From NCBI RefSeq assembly GCF_036226465.1, contig NZ_CP108476.1:2790001-2854000 (forward strand): a DNA stretch of 64,000 nt, written 5' to 3'. Made by a program: the position numbers and the translations under genes. The notes beneath the pieces were generated by a model. That model saw nothing but the letters and a program-made list of their open reading frames with translations, made no database searches and was not told the DNA's origin. The DNA is from Kitasatospora sp. NBC_01250 (GTDB taxonomy: Bacteria > Actinomycetota > Actinomycetes > Streptomycetales > Streptomycetaceae). Positions 27,801 to 34,002 of the stretch are shown piece by piece. Position 1 is the stretch's first letter, and every line of letters begins with the position of its first letter.

Positions 27801-30528
27801 CGTCGCCGTCCATCTGCACCCGCATGTCCAGCGCGGAGGTCCAGCCGTCGCCGAACAGCGTGTTGGTGCGCGGGTCCAGCGAGTTGTAGGACCGCGTGAT
27901 CTCAAGTGCCGGCCCGGTCGCCTTCACCGAAGCGTCCGTCACGGCGGTGGTGTAGTTACCCACCTGCGGATCGAACGTGTGGCCCTGGCCATCACTCGCC
28001 GCACCACCAAGGTGCGAGGTGATCGGTGGCTGCTGGACCTGTGTGGAGAACGAGTAATTCGCCGACCAGGGACTCCCCGTGACACCGTCACCGATCTCGG
28101 CCTGCCAGAAGTACGTACTGTTCCAGGCAAGCTTGTTCGCGGGCACCGTCCACGACTGGTTCGGTATCCACCCGGAGGTGGCGACCGACTGCCAACTGCT
28201 GTTGAACACACTGAAGTCGTACTGCAGACCCGTGCCGGGATAGTTGTCCGGATCGTGCCCGACCGCGGCCAACTGCGGGGTCAACGTGCCGAGAACAGAG
28301 TTGCTCAGCGGCGTGAGGTAGTCGAGCTGGGGCGGCACGTTCTGCGACGACACCCAGGTGCAGTTCTGATACTGGATCCTGTAGTTGTCGTAGAGCGAGG
28401 AGGTCCCGCCAACATAGCCGTCCCAGCACATCTGGTAGCTCTGCCCGGGGCGGATCGGCGGGATCGTCGCGGTGAACGTCGTCGACTGACCGGTGGCCAC
28501 CGTCCCGGGCACCGAGGTGAACGGGGCGTTGCCGGCCGGCCACACCTCATGCCAGTTGGCGTCGAAGAACCTCGGCAGCACCTTCATGCTCGCCGGGGTC
28601 CACCAGTTCGCCCCGAGATTGGTCATGGTGATCTGCTGCGACCCAGGACTCACCGCGGTGGGAGCGACATACGTACTCGCAGTGGAGTAGCTCGCGGCCC
28701 AATCCGCGTAGGTGACCTCCAGGTAGGGCGGATTCGCCGAGGCAGCGCTGGCGAAGATCTTCCATGACGTGGAGTCGGTCGGCGACGCCGTCAGTGCCAG
28801 TCCCCAGTTCGTACCGCCGTGGGACCAGGTGTTCACCAACTGCGAACCGGGATCGTTCTGGGAGTCCCCCAGGTCGAACGTCTCATAGGCCGGTCCCCCG
28901 CAGCTGTCCCCCAGGGAGATCGTGTTCACCCCGAGCTGCTGACCGACGGTCAGCCCGGGGTAGGTGTTGATCGAGGACGGGTCCCAGGCGCTCGCGATCT
29001 GACTGACATACAGGGAGTGCGCATTGCAGTCATACGAGTGCAGAGCATCCACATGCAGCTTGACGCCTTCGATGAAGTCGTTCTGCAGCGCGGAGGAGAC
29101 CGCCGGAAAGGTGATGTAGCTGTTGGCCACATTGGTCCCGGAGTCGTACGTGCCGACACGCAGATCCGTAAGGGTCGAGTTGTTGGCGGTGAAGGGGCTC
29201 ATCACCCAGGTCGACTGCCCTGCGTTCAGACGCGGGTTGGTACTCGGGTCGACCTTGACCGGGAAGACGCGCTTGGCATCGTGAATCCATGCCGCATCCA
29301 GGTTGACCTGAAGCGCGGGCTGACCATTGACGGTGGTCAGCTGATAGGTGACACCGTCCGACATGGCACCGAGGCCGGAGTGCGGATCCTTGTCCGCGTC
29401 CTCCATGAACCCGCGCGGCATGGTCACTCGGACCACCCCGGCCGCATCCTTGAACTGAACGTCGCCGGTAGCGCTCAGGCCCGCCGTCAGCCCGGTGAGG
29501 TTCAGCGGGAACACGAAGCTGGTCGGAGCCGAAGCATCATGCAGAACCAGCGTCTCCTTGATACCGCTGGCAAGTCCGTTGTAGACGAGATCCGTCGAAG
29601 GTGCCGCGGACGGATACGTCAGGGTGTCGCCCTGAGCCGCGCCCTTGCTCGGTACGGCACCCTGGAGCCCGTAGGAGATCCGATGGGCGGCGTCGATCTG
29701 CAGCGTGATCAGCGCGGGATCGTCGGCACTGGCCGCAAACGATGCCTGCTGACTGTTGGCCGCCTCCGACCAGCGACCGCCTGCGCCCACCACGAAGTTG
29801 GTGTCGATGTCAGCCCAGGTGCCGTCAGGCTTCTGGAAGTGAACCGGGCGTGGGTAGACCCGCATGGTCTTGGTGCCGTCGTCATCGACGAAGGTCGACG
29901 TCGACGCAGTACGCGCAGCGGTGTCCTCCGGTCCTTCGGGCTCAGTTCCCGGGGATCCCGTCGAGGAGGAGGCGCCGTTGGAACCCGGGGCGTCGGCCTG
30001 CAGGGCAGCCATGGCCTTCCTGGCGCCAGGCGGCTTGGGTGTGCTGGGCTTCGGCGTGTGCGGCCGGACTTGCACCGACTCGGGAGGGGTCGTCGGTTTG
30101 ACCGGCTGTGCTTGGCGACTGTCGGTGGACTGCTGCGTTGTGGGCAGACCCGGATTCGGGTCCTTCGCGGCCGGCAGTTCCCCGGCCCCCGGCTGGTGTC
30201 CACCAACCGGACCGGCGCCATTGCGCGACGTACTCGCTGCCGATACCTGGTGACCGCGGTTCTCGGCCGTCCCACTCAACTGGCCAGGAGGAGTCACTGC
30301 CGAAGATGCCTCAGAGGCTTCTGCCTGCAGCCGCACGAAGGCATCGGCGGGCTGCGTCACTGTGGTCATCATCAGCACCAGGCCGATCAGGATCGCGACC
30401 CGCCGCAGAACAGTACGCCCGCCCCAACTGGGCAGATGACGGCACGTGATCCGCGACACGCAACGCATGATCACCCGCGCTGCCTTCCGGACACGTTCCA
30501 CGTGGGAGTTGAGCGACGAGCGGCGCAC
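18817..30528 (-). CDS. Giant secreted RHS/LamG polymorphic toxin with HNH/EndoVII-like tip
   Basis: 3903 residues from GTG 30528 (AGGGGG 6 nt upstream). A Sec-type signal with a long basic N-region and hydrophobic core lies at about 44-56 (cleavage near PADA). A Pro/Ser-rich linker follows, then a DNRLRE-type stalk domain at about 420-600. About 860-1070 is an RHS entry region. Four LamG-like jellyroll modules start near 1081, 1380, 1626 and 1870, each with a YWRL motif. YD/RHS repeats run from about 2100 to 3440. The RHS core closes near 3490 with LYAYGNDDPLSQADPSGHS. The tip (about 3806-3903) holds VHHAIEQQVL and NNRVHLSAIRNLWNDFY, like xHH-signature HNH/EndoVII nucleases. The tip and the region before it have lower GC. 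The toxin is probably exported and cleaved from the shell to kill neighbours. Confidence 0.88.
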   Translation of the reverse strand: MRRSSLNSHVERVRKAARVIMRCVSRITCRHLPSWGGRTVLRRVAILIGLVLMMTTVTQPADAFVRLQAEASEASSAVTPPGQLSGTAENRGHQVSAASTSRNGAGPVGGHQPGAGELPAAKDPNPGLPTTQQSTDSRQAQPVKPTTPPESVQVRPHTPKPSTPKPPGARKAMAALQADAPGSNGASSSTGSPGTEPEGPEDTAARTASTSTFVDDDGTKTMRVYPRPVHFQKPDGTWADIDTNFVVGAGGRWSEAANSQQASFAASADDPALITLQIDAAHRISYGLQGAVPSKGAAQGDTLTYPSAAPSTDLVYNGLASGIKETLVLHDASAPTSFVFPLNLTGLTAGLSATGDVQFKDAAGVVRVTMPRGFMEDADKDPHSGLGAMSDGVTYQLTTVNGQPALQVNLDAAWIHDAKRVFPVKVDPSTNPRLNAGQSTWVMSPFTANNSTLTDLRVGTYDSGTNVANSYITFPAVSSALQNDFIEGVKLHVDALHSYDCNAHSLYVSQIASAWDPSSINTYPGLTVGQQLGVNTISLGDSCGGPAYETFDLGDSQNDPGSQLVNTWSHGGTNWGLALTASPTDSTSWKIFASAASANPPYLEVTYADWAASYSTASTYVAPTAVSPGSQQITMTNLGANWWTPASMKVLPRFFDANWHEVWPAGNAPFTSVPGTVATGQSTTFTATIPPIRPGQSYQMCWDGYVGGTSSLYDNYRIQYQNCTWVSSQNVPPQLDYLTPLSNSVLGTLTPQLAAVGHDPDNYPGTGLQYDFSVFNSSWQSVATSGWIPNQSWTVPANKLAWNSTYFWQAEIGDGVTGSPWSANYSFSTQVQQPPITSHLGGAASDGQGHTFDPQVGNYTTAVTDASVKATGPALEITRSYNSLDPRTNTLFGDGWTSALDMRVQMDGDGSNAVVLTDASGRTERLGLSSTDGSGTAHYLPAQGEYETLTGSQGGWGGFVLLLKNGMQYTFSANSSWYAVTSVQDAAGHVQSLHWNTAGQLDTITDKASGRALHLAWTADGHHVAAVSTDPVTGTDASTALTWTYTYNSSNPDELDKVCAPPTGGNSAPSCTTYSYSAGSHLRSAVLDAAPTSYWRLGDYWGPTATSEIIQNQGTDNARYSGGVTLGSAGPVPTAPPVATAFDGQSGVVVLPATQSDISSYVSLGLWFKTSSSGVLYSYQTDSFPAGTTGHPYTPALYVGSSGYLHGEFYQGSAATPMTSSQRVNDGQWHFAMLTAAGASQTLYLDGNQQGTLNGPVVANGQHAQNVGGGFIGGYWPDEPFNNTGDNTGHAWYFNGSISDVSFYNHTLGQPAVTTLWQTGHTPSPELASVKLPSGKTAAAISYDGWKDRANQVTDANGGTWKIAAPSVNGSAQEYRGQVNSSDPQDYWRLSEQAGTQAANDVYIPRPVPNNGTYANVTLGAAGPMTGSAGAASFDGSTSSVQLPASMIPTQGPEGIALWFKTTTAGTLVGYQSTPLDAPQAPGSAAWNPALYVGTDGKLHAELWTGSVVPMASSATVNDGKWHFAVLSGDNLSSQTLYLDGKLSAGPLSGTIGTNGTQYLYLGAGNENGWPNASTTPFGHFNGQIANAAIFPHGLTAGTVSALYTQATNQTAAQGASAARPSAYDTAIISAHPCGYWRLDDAGGNQATELLSSAALAQNQGTENSTTTGQSGPWASGSATATAFNGTSSAIQLPAAALPAPNSNTSISLWFKTTGPGVMYSYQNAPLGQGPSQYNPTLYVGTDGKLRGATTATPNPTTSATTVTDNTWHYAVLTVNGTTQQLYLDGQASGTPITLTDTYNGSGYAYLGAGTIGGGWPAHPADGSGHFNGTLADFALYQYALSPATITGLYQAATTATGAAGGLDAASAYRAATVQASPWGYWRLDDPTGASYAADELGTALPDSTAGTYTNVGLGNAGPSGDPAELSATFNGTNSELQLPSNAAPTKGAATMELWFKTTVAAGVLYGYQDFPAASPNTPGVNTWNPAIYVGTDGHLHGEFWLGSPSYAMTSDRTVTDGQWHQVVLTADSTGQTMYLDGTQTANNTAGVPITFNGTPYVYLGVGNDDNWPQAGTGFFNGSIAEASYYPSRLNAATVAGHYAAMRNGAGPVPVTTVTVTDPGSNTSTYKYDTRTARLASYADANGNTTNYTYDTNGYLYTVTDPDGHTVTTGHDARGNTVSTTTCQNPSSCHTSYATYFLDANNPVDVLNDTMTSSSDPRSNGPGDTTYRTTYTYNAAGQLTSTTTPATPDFPKGRTSYTTYTAGTEAATGGGTVPPGLPLATSNPVDANADPQASNVPANQTTQYAYDAHGNLAQSTSPLGLTTAHTYDNLGRTSTTTENCTNCGQGQTATTTATSYTWDGWGNPLTETDPATTDAVTGTTHTPQTSWAYDADGDKTSQTVADTTGGDKPRTTSWAYYSTMDRLWQVTDPAGSKTTYTYDAYGNTATKTDAAGTNYQYTYSPQGWLQQTAIANYTGNPNNPVTARWQITDSRAYDPAGRLATDTDAMGRTTHTYYNDDNTVAEIDLDSFHNYNPTTQQFDGTTRNIVLQTNTYDPAGNLTQRTTGGGKTTVVNTYDATNRATSTTLDPGGLNRTTSTTYNAAGNTLTTKLTDGTTTRETDTTYDTAGDALTTTVVNSPQNSVTTHTYDQRGLVLTTTSPNGNVQGATPANYTTTYTHDPVGHLTITDAPPTPTTTFNTTTGQPVTLPAAIAETRTGYNTYGEPTESKDPLGNITTTTHTYDTTGEHLSVASNSYTTPDGTSTFTAVTQTDYDSLGRPAKVTDPKGNITTSKYDQLGNLVETDLPALAGTTPKWLYTYDLDGEKQSITDPTGALTLSTYDDLGRLITLSQQERQTSHTAPSTPAIYTSTFGYDDAGNRTRAITPSGEASGTAYNAAGERTSTTDPVGSTTAYSYDVSGAAVKVVLPADTTGGTGRSTLTTYDQAGRPTGTAKLDATGATMATSSTSYDANGNPVSTTDPDHNTATATFDALGRVTQRVQPVDTTHTITTTFGYDALGNRTDYHDGNGHDTYTTYNTLGLPESVIEPATAAYPNLVDRTYTRTYDQSGLAVSESQPGGVKTTQTYDAAGHVTGQSGTGSEAATPTRSLGYDLDGRLTSLAATTGTQKYTYTDRGGLWTSNGPLGNASLTYNQDGALASRTDAAGTISYTYDQDGRLKTLADPLTGATLSYAYYPSGMPQSVNYGNGTSQTFGYDGQNNLTSDLLTTSSGTEASLTYGYDPAGRVTSQGSTGGAATPSNSFTYDQAGRISSWNNGTTTTAYGYDANGNLTQSGSASATYNERNELAAAGGTTYTYTARGTRASVITGMSTTAATYDAYDDLVTDGSQSYSYDSLGRLASTGTRTFSYEGTSDSLASDGTETYSRAPGGGLIGVSAGGSSALAYTDLHGDLVGTFTPTSSTLAGSNAYDPWGKPVATTGTTHDLGYQGDWTDPTTGQVKTASRWYDPSTADFTSQDTAPLNPSSSVAGNLYAYGNDDPLSQADPSGHSACTPFHAPTPVNSTPPPWSPPQIAPPPTPQNPQAPVDPWNGMAPKGSWSVDPYPSMAPSTSSSPSLAQKLKQGLHDGYDWLYHELHIYNVPSGSSGGLFGGGLLGAGGGGLLAFASDSCDTSYPSHPTGHAHPVLSVPKIDLSALNPSHAFDGIGGTATHGADSSNGPEVGATNTATAMGNAAAVGASAFVAQSLTAEQSPGLGITTFPGAQDAGLGTTLDNPGDPTAGSGITLDNPINQSASSGNTLINPASLHLGHILSALSGYAVTGVSCGCEPTLGGEVPVWQRAGVGNAGGSTNYRKTFYGANPGTEGNVWVHHAIEQQVLMRYPGLFSSDEIHSIENLRGIPKGVINNRVHLSAIRNLWNDFYEQNASPTRQEVLDYATGIDDQLGQWFNPRIR

Positions 30529-30867
30529 AGCCGTCCCCCTAAAGCACAGACCAGACAGCCCATCAGATCGTGGGCAGAGAGGGAATTTTTATCGTTGCAA
30601 CCGGCGCTCCGTCCAGGTGAAAACCGCTTGGCGTGGCCCGGTTCGCACCAGTCTTGGCAGGTTGATGGGAAAATGATCTTTCCAAACCGTTGTCTACACG
30701 TGTGCAAAATGAGATGCGCATTGCCAGCGATTGAAGGGTCGAGGGAACGTGACCCGGTCCCGACTCATCATCGGTACGATCACGTGAGCCATCGACTGTG
30801 CTCCGCATGAGCGAGGAGCAGCACCAACCCGAAGGCCTCTCCCGACCCAATCCAAGGAGCACCTCAA
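30529..30867. promoter_or_regulatory. Divergent control region between the RHS toxin and the subtilisin operon
   Basis: This 339-bp stretch is without a gene. It contains AT-rich patches near 30585-30600 (GGGAATTTTTATCG) and 30690-30725 (GTTGTCTACACGTGTGC). On the minus strand TTGCAACGATAAAAAT lies about 60 bp before the toxin start and could be promoter material. AAGGAG at 30854-30859 is the ribosome site of the subtilisin gene. I found no strong operator. Confidence 0.4.
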
Positions 30868-32091
30868 CTGTTCGCAGAACGCAGCTGGACAGCTCGATGC
30901 GCGTCCGCGCTCCTGGCTCTCGCAGCAATGTGCCTTGGTACGTCCGCGGCCTACGCCACCGACCCCGTCCGCAGCAGCGAGTGGCCTCTGGACAGTCACC
31001 ACTTCCAGGCTGACTCAGTATGGAAGGTTTCCCGCGGTGCCGGCGTGACCGTCGCCGTTATCGACAGTGGCGTCTCAGCAACCCATCCCGATCTCGCTGG
31101 CCAAATTCTGCCCGGCGCAAGCCTGCTGGGTGACGGTGGGGACGGGCGAACCGATGCCTCAGGCGACTCACATGGCACCGCCATCGCGGGCATCATCGCC
31201 GGCACTGGGGGCCCTCCACCCGCAGGCGGGATGTACGGGCTGGCGCCCGCAGTGAAGATCATGCCCGTCCGCGTCGCAGTCGGTAGCCAAATTGCACCCG
31301 AAACACTGGCCCAAGGGATCGTCTGGGCCGCCGACCACGGAGCGCAGGTCATCAACTTGTCCATGGGCACGGCCAGCCCCGACCCCCTCCTGCAGAAGGC
31401 CGTCAACTACGCCCTGGGCAAGGACATCGTCCTCGTCGCCGCTGCCGGCAACGGGGGCCAGAGCGGGAACGCCCCGATGTACCCCGCAGCGTATCCCGGG
31501 GTGGTTTCGGTATCCGGGACGGATGAGAGCGGCGCTTTCTGGGCGCCCAGCGAATCCGGACACGGGATCACCCTCGCCGCTCCCGCCACCGATATCTACT
31601 CCACCAATGATCAGAGCCAGTACGTGCACGCAGACGGCACCAGCTACGCCACTGCTTACGTCTCTGCTGCGGCTGCCCTGGTTCGCTCCCACGAACCGCA
31701 TCTGTCGGCTGGCCAGGTAGTCAGGCGACTTATCAGCACGACCAGCCAGCACCACGCGCGCCCCGATGCCAAGATCGGGTTCGGGGAACTCGATCCATTG
31801 GCGGCACTCAGCGCGACCGGGGATCCCGGGAGCCCCGAGAATCCGCTGCTGCATCCTGATGCCGCACCAGCTTCCGCGGCGGGGAACTCCAATGTCATCG
31901 TCATCGGCGGAGCGGCACTTGGTGCCCTCCTCTGCGCCGCTGGTGGGATTACTCTGCGACGGCGTCGAATCCGGAGCATCGCTCCGGCGAGCGCGCGGCA
32001 GCGGGAGAACACGGGCGCTCGGGGCAAGTCAACGGCCCCTTCCAAGGCGGACACCAAGACCAAGTCGCGCTCCGGCAGCCGTTCACGCTGA
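30868..32091 (+). CDS. Anchored subtilisin-family (S8) serine protease, CTG start
   Basis: 407 residues if read from CTG 30868, which has AAGGAG 8 nt upstream. This start supplies a complete signal peptide (ALLALAAMCLGTSAAYA); the first ATG (30928) would begin inside it. The catalytic triad is Asp66 (VAVIDSG), His102 (DSHGTAIAG) and Ser259 (GTSYATAYVSA), with the oxyanion Asn in AAAGNGG. A C-terminal hydrophobic helix (IVIGGAALGALLCAAGG) followed by RRRR and a basic tail would anchor it outside the membrane, as in mycosins. It is divergent from the RHS toxin and followed 31 bp later by a binding-protein-like gene. A role in toxin processing or release is inferred from context; no ESX genes are present. 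Confidence 0.85.
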   Translation: MFAERSWTARCASALLALAAMCLGTSAAYATDPVRSSEWPLDSHHFQADSVWKVSRGAGVTVAVIDSGVSATHPDLAGQILPGASLLGDGGDGRTDASGDSHGTAIAGIIAGTGGPPPAGGMYGLAPAVKIMPVRVAVGSQIAPETLAQGIVWAADHGAQVINLSMGTASPDPLLQKAVNYALGKDIVLVAAAGNGGQSGNAPMYPAAYPGVVSVSGTDESGAFWAPSESGHGITLAAPATDIYSTNDQSQYVHADGTSYATAYVSAAAALVRSHEPHLSAGQVVRRLISTTSQHHARPDAKIGFGELDPLAALSATGDPGSPENPLLHPDAAPASAAGNSNVIVIGGAALGALLCAAGGITLRRRRIRSIAPASARQRENTGARGKSTAPSKADTKTKSRSGSRSR

Positions 32092-32122
32092 TCACCGGCC
32101 CACCAAACTCAAGGATCCGCCG

Positions 32123-32665
32123 ATGCCCATACGTTCACCCTTCCGGCCCCGCACCTACCTGATCGCGGGTGGCTGTGCAGGCGCGGCAGCAGTCACGGTC
32201 TCAATGGTGATCCTCCTGCAGCCTCGACACCATATTTCCGCTCCACCGAAGGTCGTGGCCAACGACTACTCCGGCCGGGCCACAGCGTGCCTGGCGACGG
32301 ATACCACCACGGCCGGCAAGAGCAAGGACGTCGCCAAGATCTGGGCCGCGATGCAGAGCGCGGGGACGCAGGGCGGAAAGAACGTGCAGCAGGTCATCCA
32401 GCCTGCCACCACCGCGGAGCAGGCGCAGCCCTACCTGGCCGGACTGGTCAGCCAGCGCTGCGATCTGATCGTCACCGTCGGCCCCACGTTCGGGCAGGCA
32501 ATTCAGGCCATCGCCAAGGCTGCCCCTGCAGCACAGTTCACTGCTGTTGACTCGTCGCTGACCGCACCAGCCACCAGCGTGACGCTGGTGCCCATGGACC
32601 AGGCTGCCGCGCGGGTGCAGCAGCAGGTCCTGGCCCTTCGGCACTCGACTGCATCCGGGTCCTGA
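32123..32665 (+). CDS. Membrane-anchored half BMP/PBP1-like binding protein
   Basis: 180 residues from ATG 32123 with AAGGA about 8 nt upstream, directly behind the subtilisin. One N-terminal transmembrane helix (IAGGCAGAAAVTVSMVILL) is followed by an extracellular domain. That domain reads like the first lobe of BMP-family periplasmic binding proteins: ACLATDT, then QRCDLIVTVGPTFGQAI, AKAAPAAQFTAVDSS. The second lobe and hinge are missing, so it is unlikely to feed an ABC transporter. It may instead be a sensor or a partner of the protease or the toxin. No lipobox cysteine is present. Confidence 0.65.
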   Translation: MPIRSPFRPRTYLIAGGCAGAAAVTVSMVILLQPRHHISAPPKVVANDYSGRATACLATDTTTAGKSKDVAKIWAAMQSAGTQGGKNVQQVIQPATTAEQAQPYLAGLVSQRCDLIVTVGPTFGQAIQAIAKAAPAAQFTAVDSSLTAPATSVTLVPMDQAAARVQQQVLALRHSTASGS

Positions 32666-32671
32666 GCGCAG

Positions 32672-32818
32672 CACCACCAGTTCCTCCTCGTCGAGCGCCA
32701 GCTGCAGCGGAGTCCACGACCTGGCGGAACCCTCGCCGAATACACCGGCGACGACAGATCCGGCCCAGGGCCAGGTAGCCACCAGCTCTTTCTCCTCGCC
32801 CACTACCGCTACGCGTAG
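32672..32818 (+). pseudogene. Possible C-terminal gene fragment at the fic B boundary
   Basis: An open frame without a start reads HHQFLLVERQLQRSPRPGG, then YTGDDRSGPGPG and ends HYRYA with TAG at 32816-32818, overlapping the end of fic B on the other strand. It looks like the tail of a protein cut by insertion of the fic-int backbone, but I do not recognise the family and it may be chance. Confidence 0.25.
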
Positions 32819-33942
32819 GGGTCGCGCAGCGGCCGAGGCTCCCGGACTCCGCAGGTGATCTCCTCCGGCAGGCCCTGGCCCGCCGTGTAGTAGCGGCCCT
32901 GGGCCTCACCCTTCGCGGCGAGCCAGCCAGCTCGGACGAGTTCACGGATGTCGCGCTGGGCCTGCTGTTCGCTCAGCTCGGCGTCGGCCTGGTAGGTGGC
33001 GCGGCGGACCCGGTTGCCCATGGCGGCCGGATAGAGGGCGTAGAGCATGCGGTCGGGCCAGCCGTGTTGCTCGACGGCCTCATCCAGGGCGCTCCAGACT
33101 TCGCGGGTGGTGTTCACCTGGCGCTCGACGGTCTGGGCTTGCTGGTGGTGGGCGCGTAGGCAGAACCGCACCCACGGCAGTGTGTTCCGTTCCGGGGTCC
33201 AGACGGGGCCGCCAGCTTCGGCGAGGATGTCGTAGTAGCGGTAGGTGTTGCGGGCCCGGCCGAGCCATTCCTCGATGCTGGAGAACTCGGGTGCCATGAT
33301 CCCCTCCCGCGCGAGGACCAGGGTGTGCAGGGCGCGTGACATCCGGCCGTTGCCGTCCGACCACGGGTGGATCGCCACGAGGTTCAGGTGCGCCATCGAC
33401 GCCCGCACCAGCCCAGGTGCGTCGAGGTCGCCTTCATTCAGCCACTCCACCAGCTCGCTGGTCAGCGCTGGCACCTGCTCCGCGTCGGGAGCCGTGTACG
33501 CGGCGATCGTCGGGTCCTCGGCGGAGGTGACGTACACCGGCCCGGTACGCCACCAGCCGGGCCGCTTGAGCAGGTGGTGGCCCTGCATCATGAAGTGCAG
33601 CGAGTTGAGCAGGCCCTTGCTGTAGGCGAAGTCGTCGCCGGCCTCGGCCAGGCGCTGGATGTAGGTCATCGCCTGCCGGTAGCCCTCGATCTCGGCCGCG
33701 ACAGTGTCGTTCGCATCGATCGGCGCCTCGCCGACCATGATGTCCTCGACATCCGACACGCTCGCCGCGTAGCCCTCGATCGTGTTCGACCCAGCGATGG
33801 CCCGCGCTGTGAGATTGCGCCGCAGCTGCCCCTCCCAACGCCGAGGCGTGCGCAGGTGCAGGCGCAGGCGGCTCCGCATCTCCTCGATCTCCACGAGGAC
33901 GGCTTGGTCGACTGCGTGCAGTGTCGGCAGAGCATAGAGCAT
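32809..33942 (-). CDS. Fic-domain protein with winged-helix C-terminus, copy B
   Basis: 377 residues, collinear with copy A. The inhibitory motif SNTIEG (class II Fic, N-terminal inhibition) is present, and the Fic motif is complete: HPWSDGNGRMSR, with catalytic His, Asp, the Asn lost in copy A, and the phosphate-binding Gly/Arg residues. Trp replaces the usual Phe of HPF. A C-terminal winged helix (SEQQAQRDIRELVRAGWL) suggests DNA binding. It is predicted to AMPylate a target protein when the inhibitory helix is displaced; the target is unknown. It is divergent from integrase B across 60 bp. Confidence 0.92.
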   Translation of the reverse strand: MLYALPTLHAVDQAVLVEIEEMRSRLRLHLRTPRRWEGQLRRNLTARAIAGSNTIEGYAASVSDVEDIMVGEAPIDANDTVAAEIEGYRQAMTYIQRLAEAGDDFAYSKGLLNSLHFMMQGHHLLKRPGWWRTGPVYVTSAEDPTIAAYTAPDAEQVPALTSELVEWLNEGDLDAPGLVRASMAHLNLVAIHPWSDGNGRMSRALHTLVLAREGIMAPEFSSIEEWLGRARNTYRYYDILAEAGGPVWTPERNTLPWVRFCLRAHHQQAQTVERQVNTTREVWSALDEAVEQHGWPDRMLYALYPAAMGNRVRRATYQADAELSEQQAQRDIRELVRAGWLAAKGEAQGRYYTAGQGLPEEITCGVREPRPLRDPYA

Positions 33943-34002
33943 GAAGCAATGTCACCATGACGGCGTCAAGCCGTCAAGAGCAATCTGGTGCAACCGTGAG
34001 AT
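33943..34002. promoter_or_regulatory. Shared fic/int intergenic region, copy B
   Basis: This 60-bp divergent control region contains the near-palindrome TGACGGCGTCA at 33958-33968 followed by AGCCGTCA, so GACGG and CCGTC also pair across a 7-bp gap. The same block, slightly altered, lies in copy A. Conservation in a region otherwise free to drift makes it a candidate operator controlling both genes. Confidence 0.45.

Noticed and set aside
30868..32665. Type VII (ESX) secretion locus, suggested by the mycosin-like protease
   Set aside because: No EccB, EccC, EccD, EccE or WXG100 genes are in the window.
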